Source of the DNA: Candidatus Blautia faecipullorum
GTDB taxonomy: Bacteria; Bacillota; Clostridia; Lachnospirales; Lachnospiraceae
Length of the DNA stretch: 64,000 bases
Reading direction: 5' to 3'
Assembly (NCBI GenBank): GCA_019115125.1
Contig: DXEG01000011.1
Span: 39,010-103,009, forward strand
The notes beneath the pieces are model-generated. The model was not told the DNA's origin, ran no database searches, and saw only the letters and a program-made list of their open reading frames with translations. The stretch's first letter is position 1. The number at the start of each line of letters is the position of its first letter. Position numbers and translations under genes: made by a program. This document shows positions 61,493-64,000 of this stretch, piece after piece.

Positions 61493-61658
61493 AGTATTTC
61501 CTTTCCGGAGCGCTATGCCACGATTCGGGAAAAACGCTCACTTTATATCCAGCTTCCTCAAATCTTCTCTTTGCATTTTCAAAATTGGTCTTATCTGCAC
61601 CACTTACACAGGCATTGAATTCCATATCGGAGATCAGGATCAGCTTCTGTTTATGCTG
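61485..61658 (-). pseudogene. C-terminal fragment of a vWA/TROVE-like (DUF2828-type) protein
   Basis: An open frame without an upstream start encodes KQKLILISDMEFNACVSGAD and TNFENAKRRFEEAGYKV, the late vWA segment of TROVE/DUF2828-type proteins. After this the match ends and 17 unrelated-looking residues lead to a TGA overlapping the rtcB ATG. Both ends of the original gene are missing. Such proteins (Ro60 type) accompany RtcB in many bacteria, so the family call fits the context, but it rests on about 40 residues. Confidence 0.55.
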
Positions 61659-61691
61659 TTATTCTATCCTTCAAAGAAATCTTTATCACGG

Positions 61692-61726
61692 AAAAAAAGT
61701 TGCGAACACTTTACTGCCCGCAACTT
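61692..61726 (-). terminator. Terminator upstream of the vWA fragment
   Basis: AAGTTGCG (61719-61726) pairs with CGCAACTT (61697-61704) and is followed by a T7 run on the minus strand. It includes the stop of the WYL-like fragment. Confidence 0.8.
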
Positions 61727-61839
61727 TTCTGCATCTGAAGTCGTTCTTTCATTAAATCTACGAAATGCACAGGAGCCGCTACACGGATCATGGGACCGAA
61801 GGAAAGGATTCGGATCACCAGCTCCATTTTCTTTTTCAC
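61711..61839 (-). pseudogene. C-terminal fragment of a WYL-domain regulator
   Basis: A 42-codon frame from GTG 61839 encodes IRILSFGPMIRVAAPVHFVD and MKERLQMQKSCG. ILSFGP followed by a SP/AP-x-FV segment is the usual end of WYL-domain transcription factors (about 300 residues). The DNA-binding and most of the WYL domain are missing. AAGGAG lies 9 bases before the GTG, so it may still be translated. It probably once regulated the RNA-repair genes that follow. Confidence 0.55.
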
Positions 61840-61868
61840 TTTACATCGCTCCTTATTTGATCGTTTGA

Positions 61869-62630
61869 TCAGGTCAGATAAAAATGTCCTGCATTTGTAT
61901 CCATTTCTGAGCCAGTTCTACTATATACATTGGTGATCTGAATAACATCATTCGGATCATCCGACGCCACATATTCCGCACCGTAACCCAAATTTTGCCG
62001 GAGATAATATGTAGTTCCATCCGCAGAGTGAATACTGCTTGGCATACCATAAGAGGAACTGCCCGCAGCTTCTCCGGCGGTTTCACCGAGACCGCCCCGA
62101 ACGCGTGCGCCATTGTAATCCTTAAATGGCATAACAAAAGTGAATACGCCAAAAATCGAAATATAGGCCATCAATCCCAAGTATATCTCCAGGATCATCT
62201 TGAGGAAAATCGCCGGTATGGCAACCAGAAAATAGTCGGAAGTCAGAATCACTCCCACGATAAACGAAAGCAAATCATATTCCAGCATGACGATTCCCAA
62301 AAGAATCAGCAGATAACTGGGCCATCTGCAATAGATGCTCAAGAGAAACAGAGCCAAAAAATATACGCCCAGTCCAACCATATAGAGCCATTGCGGACCA
62401 TTCCATGTGGTATAGTCAAAAAAGTTAAACGGAGTCAAACCAGGTGACACATCATATTGAACTTTCAGCATCTCATATAGGACACCTGCCACCTGGACGG
62501 ACAGCCAGAGAAACGACAGAACGATCATAGCGGCATATCCCTTACTGCGTTTTTCAAGAATACGGCTCCGGGTCTTTCTCCCTATAAAAATCAGGAGAGG
62601 ACCTAAAATCAAAAATACCAAGTATTTCAA
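61869..62630 (-). CDS. Hypothetical membrane protein, 253 residues
   Basis: About five or six hydrophobic helices in the first 170 residues (1-17, 32-54, 80-100, 105-128, 130-165) and a soluble C-terminal tail (about 175-253) rich in Gly, Ser and Tyr. No family recognised. The start codon is TTG 62630, whose last bases overlap the TGA of the preceding 49-residue gene, so the two are translationally coupled; AAGGAGG is 12 bases upstream. Confidence 0.7.
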   Translation of the reverse strand: MKYLVFLILGPLLIFIGRKTRSRILEKRSKGYAAMIVLSFLWLSVQVAGVLYEMLKVQYDVSPGLTPFNFFDYTTWNGPQWLYMVGLGVYFLALFLLSIYCRWPSYLLILLGIVMLEYDLLSFIVGVILTSDYFLVAIPAIFLKMILEIYLGLMAYISIFGVFTFVMPFKDYNGARVRGGLGETAGEAAGSSSYGMPSSIHSADGTTYYLRQNLGYGAEYVASDDPNDVIQITNVYSRTGSEMDTNAGHFYLT

Positions 62631-62776
62631 TCTATCTCACTCCTCCTTATATTCCCGCATCGAAAAACCGATTCTGCGGATTTGTACAGAACAACAGCCT
62701 GCTTCCTTTTTTCCATTGCAAGTCGAAACAGCATAATCGCGGCAGCCAATCCCAGCAGTATGATCAATCCTGCCAT
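62627..62776 (-). CDS. Small single-span membrane protein, 49 residues
   Basis: A frame starting MAGLIILLGLAAAIMLFRLA has one clear membrane helix (2-20) and a basic cytosolic tail (KRKQAVVLYKSAESVF). GGGGGT lies 6 bases before the ATG. Its stop overlaps the TTG start of the next membrane protein, and it follows the 276-residue gene by 78 bases. It is likely a partner subunit of its neighbour; family unknown. Confidence 0.6.
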   Translation of the reverse strand: MAGLIILLGLAAAIMLFRLAMEKRKQAVVLYKSAESVFRCGNIRRSEID

Positions 62777-62854
62777 AGGCACCCCCGTTGAATTTTCCAA
62801 CTATTTTATTTCATCGAGACCAACATTTCAAAACTGTGATCCCGCAGACATAAC

Positions 62855-63685
62855 TCAATCATCCGCTTCCACATAGGTGTCATCCTCTTTCATCCGGTAC
62901 TTTTTGCCGGTTGTCGGATCGAAAAACCTGGCATCCAGCTCATCCCTGGCAAAACGGGCCAGTTCGAGGTAATACTGTTGATCTTCCCTGTTCTTATCCT
63001 GCCGTTCCTGAGCTTTCTGCTTTACAAAGCGGGAAACTATATCCCGTTCAGCCTTGTTTCTGCTTTTCAGTAGCTTTTCAATTTCTTCCTTTCCTTGGCG
63101 ACGACGCGTCTTATAAAACACACCTCCCAGCATTTCCTCATACTTCCAACGGTCAACGCCATAATTATTATCATCGCCGCGATCCGCAGGCTGCGGAGGA
63201 TTGTTTACAATCAGATCATATAGCGTCAGCTTATCTTCCAGCGTCTTGCAGTACCGGTCTACCCAGCCCATCCGATAAACATAATAAGCTACGGTATAAT
63301 TATTGTGCCATTTACTGCGTATTAATTGTTCCCGCTCTGGTCCGTCAGGCAGTAACCCTACCAGATACAATCGGAGTTCCTCCCCAGGATCACGCCACAC
63401 CTTGCCCATACGCGACCGTGTCTTTTTTATATTTTTAGGGTCCGCCCCGGCACGGCAAAGGGCAATGGCCTTTTCATGGTCAATCAGCTCTGGAAAATGG
63501 TACAAATGCCATCTGCTATCTCCCTGCTCTGCGTAATAATAGTTAAACTCTCCCGTAAGATAAACATCCAAAACTTTTGAATAGAATCGGCTAGGCCATT
63601 TGGCCGCATTCGCTTCTTCTTTTTGGAACTGTTTCCAGGCAGCCTTTTCCGTATCTTTGGGAAACAAACTATCCAACAATCCCAT
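62855..63685 (-). CDS. Hypothetical soluble protein, 276 residues
   Basis: Starts MGLLDSLFPKDTEKAAWKQF. Mostly helical and charged, with Trp/Tyr-rich stretches (WHLYHFPELI, WKYEEMLGGVFYKTRRR) and a C-terminal acidic end (MKEDDTYVEADD). No catalytic motif or membrane segment is visible and I do not recognise the family. ATG 63685 has GGAGG 8 bases upstream; an in-frame extension to 63751 is rejected. It heads the three-gene unit with the 49- and 253-residue membrane proteins. Confidence 0.75.
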   Translation of the reverse strand: MGLLDSLFPKDTEKAAWKQFQKEEANAAKWPSRFYSKVLDVYLTGEFNYYYAEQGDSRWHLYHFPELIDHEKAIALCRAGADPKNIKKTRSRMGKVWRDPGEELRLYLVGLLPDGPEREQLIRSKWHNNYTVAYYVYRMGWVDRYCKTLEDKLTLYDLIVNNPPQPADRGDDNNYGVDRWKYEEMLGGVFYKTRRRQGKEEIEKLLKSRNKAERDIVSRFVKQKAQERQDKNREDQQYYLELARFARDELDARFFDPTTGKKYRMKEDDTYVEADD

Positions 63686-63810
63686 GATAAATCCTCCCAT
63701 TCCTCGTTTCATAAATTTCAGTGTCGATACTCGGACAACAAAACTTTTCATTTCGAAAACCGTTCGTCAAAACTATATCGTAGCCATTTCCTCTCGCCCA
63801 AAATCGTATT

Positions 63811-63839
63811 AATAATTAGAATAATTATACATCTGTCAA
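63811..63839 (-). promoter_or_regulatory. Possible promoter for the three-gene unit
   Basis: TTGACA (63834-63839) and ATTATT (63811-63816) with a 17-base spacer, 126 bases before the 63685 start. The -10 is poor but the region is AT-rich with several alternatives one or two bases away. Confidence 0.4.
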
Positions 63840-63908
63840 TGCGTTCCGGTCAAGTCTACCATTACTTAAACAGCGGTAAAGAATAAAATATTAAAATCAA
63901 TTGTTTCT

Positions 63909-63963
63909 CATCCTGATTTTGTATTTGTGTGATATAAAACACATATACAACAAAATCCAGATG
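63909..63963. repeat. Imperfect inverted repeat at the window end
   Basis: CATCCTGATTTTGT...TTTGTGT (63909-63930) pairs imperfectly with ACACATAT...ACAAAATCCAGATG (63939-63963). No gene is seen between 63686 and 64000. The element might be a terminator for a gene beyond the window or an operator. Confidence 0.45.
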
Positions 63964-64000
63964 AGTTATCCACATTCCATGAGTATGGTTCACCCATCCT

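Noticed and set aside
1-64000. CRISPR arrays, tRNA or rRNA genes, IS elements
   Set aside because: No regularly spaced repeats, no tRNA cloverleaf or rRNA signature and no transposase were seen; the only recombination gene is the serine recombinase at 59235-59846.

Overview
The window looks like the chromosome of a Gram-positive anaerobe of the Clostridia, most likely Lachnospiraceae. This is inferred from moderate G+C, strong AGGAGG-type ribosome binding sites, YesM/YesN-type two-component systems beside sugar ABC transporters, a CarD regulator, a DivIVA-like protein and a GEMM-I riboswitch. Every supported protein gene lies on the minus strand except glgB (34658-36448). Gene order below follows minus-strand transcription, from high to low coordinates. 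No tRNA, rRNA, CRISPR array or intact insertion sequence was found.

Region 1 (1-18123) is an exopolysaccharide island. A membrane diguanylate cyclase (16512-18059) has an 11-G homopolymer directly in front of its TTG start. It is followed by a sigma-70 promoter, a c-di-GMP-I riboswitch and an overlapping terminator (16285-16515). These control an operon that keeps the order of the Bacillus cereus pel operon (D-E-A_DA-F-G): an SDR-PelD fusion, a PelE-like TPR protein, two DUF2194 proteins (one with its metal and catalytic residues lost), PelF, and a PelG fused to a CotH kinase domain. Behind these come a lipoprotein CotH, a VTC-type polyphosphate polymerase domain protein, DUF4956 and DUF4832 membrane proteins, and a DivIVA-like gene cut by the window edge. 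c-di-GMP probably acts twice: on transcription through the riboswitch and on the PelD domain through an RxxD motif.

Region 2 (18182-23139) holds a CarD-type regulator, a ribbon-helix-helix protein with an SPFH/band-7 membrane protein under a palindromic operator, and a 942-residue fusion of a ribosome-protection/EF-G-like GTPase to a YacP/Rae1-like NYN ribonuclease domain.

Region 3 (23213-34474) is a disaccharide utilisation locus: GH94 phosphorylase, phosphohexomutase, sensor kinase, solute-binding protein, two permeases and an AraC-type response regulator, with no transporter ATPase encoded nearby. A TetR regulator and a decayed winged-helix fragment lie upstream. glgB stands alone on the plus strand.

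Region 4 (36473-55370) is a sugar or sugar-acid catabolic locus. A binding protein, sensor kinase and response regulator precede a XylFGH-like transporter and nine enzymes: enolase-superfamily dehydratase, two zinc dehydrogenases, a TIM-barrel isomerase, PfkB kinase, two aldehyde dehydrogenases, class II aldolase and a DapA/NanA-family lyase.

Region 5 (55533-64000) is an accessory region with signs of decay: an unannotated 37-residue gene with its own signals, a chimeric and frameshifted GGDEF/EAL gene, an MBL-fold hydrolase, a serine recombinase beside a cluster of palindromic sites, RtcB preceded by fragments of a vWA/TROVE-like and a WYL-like gene, and a small operon of unknown membrane and soluble proteins.
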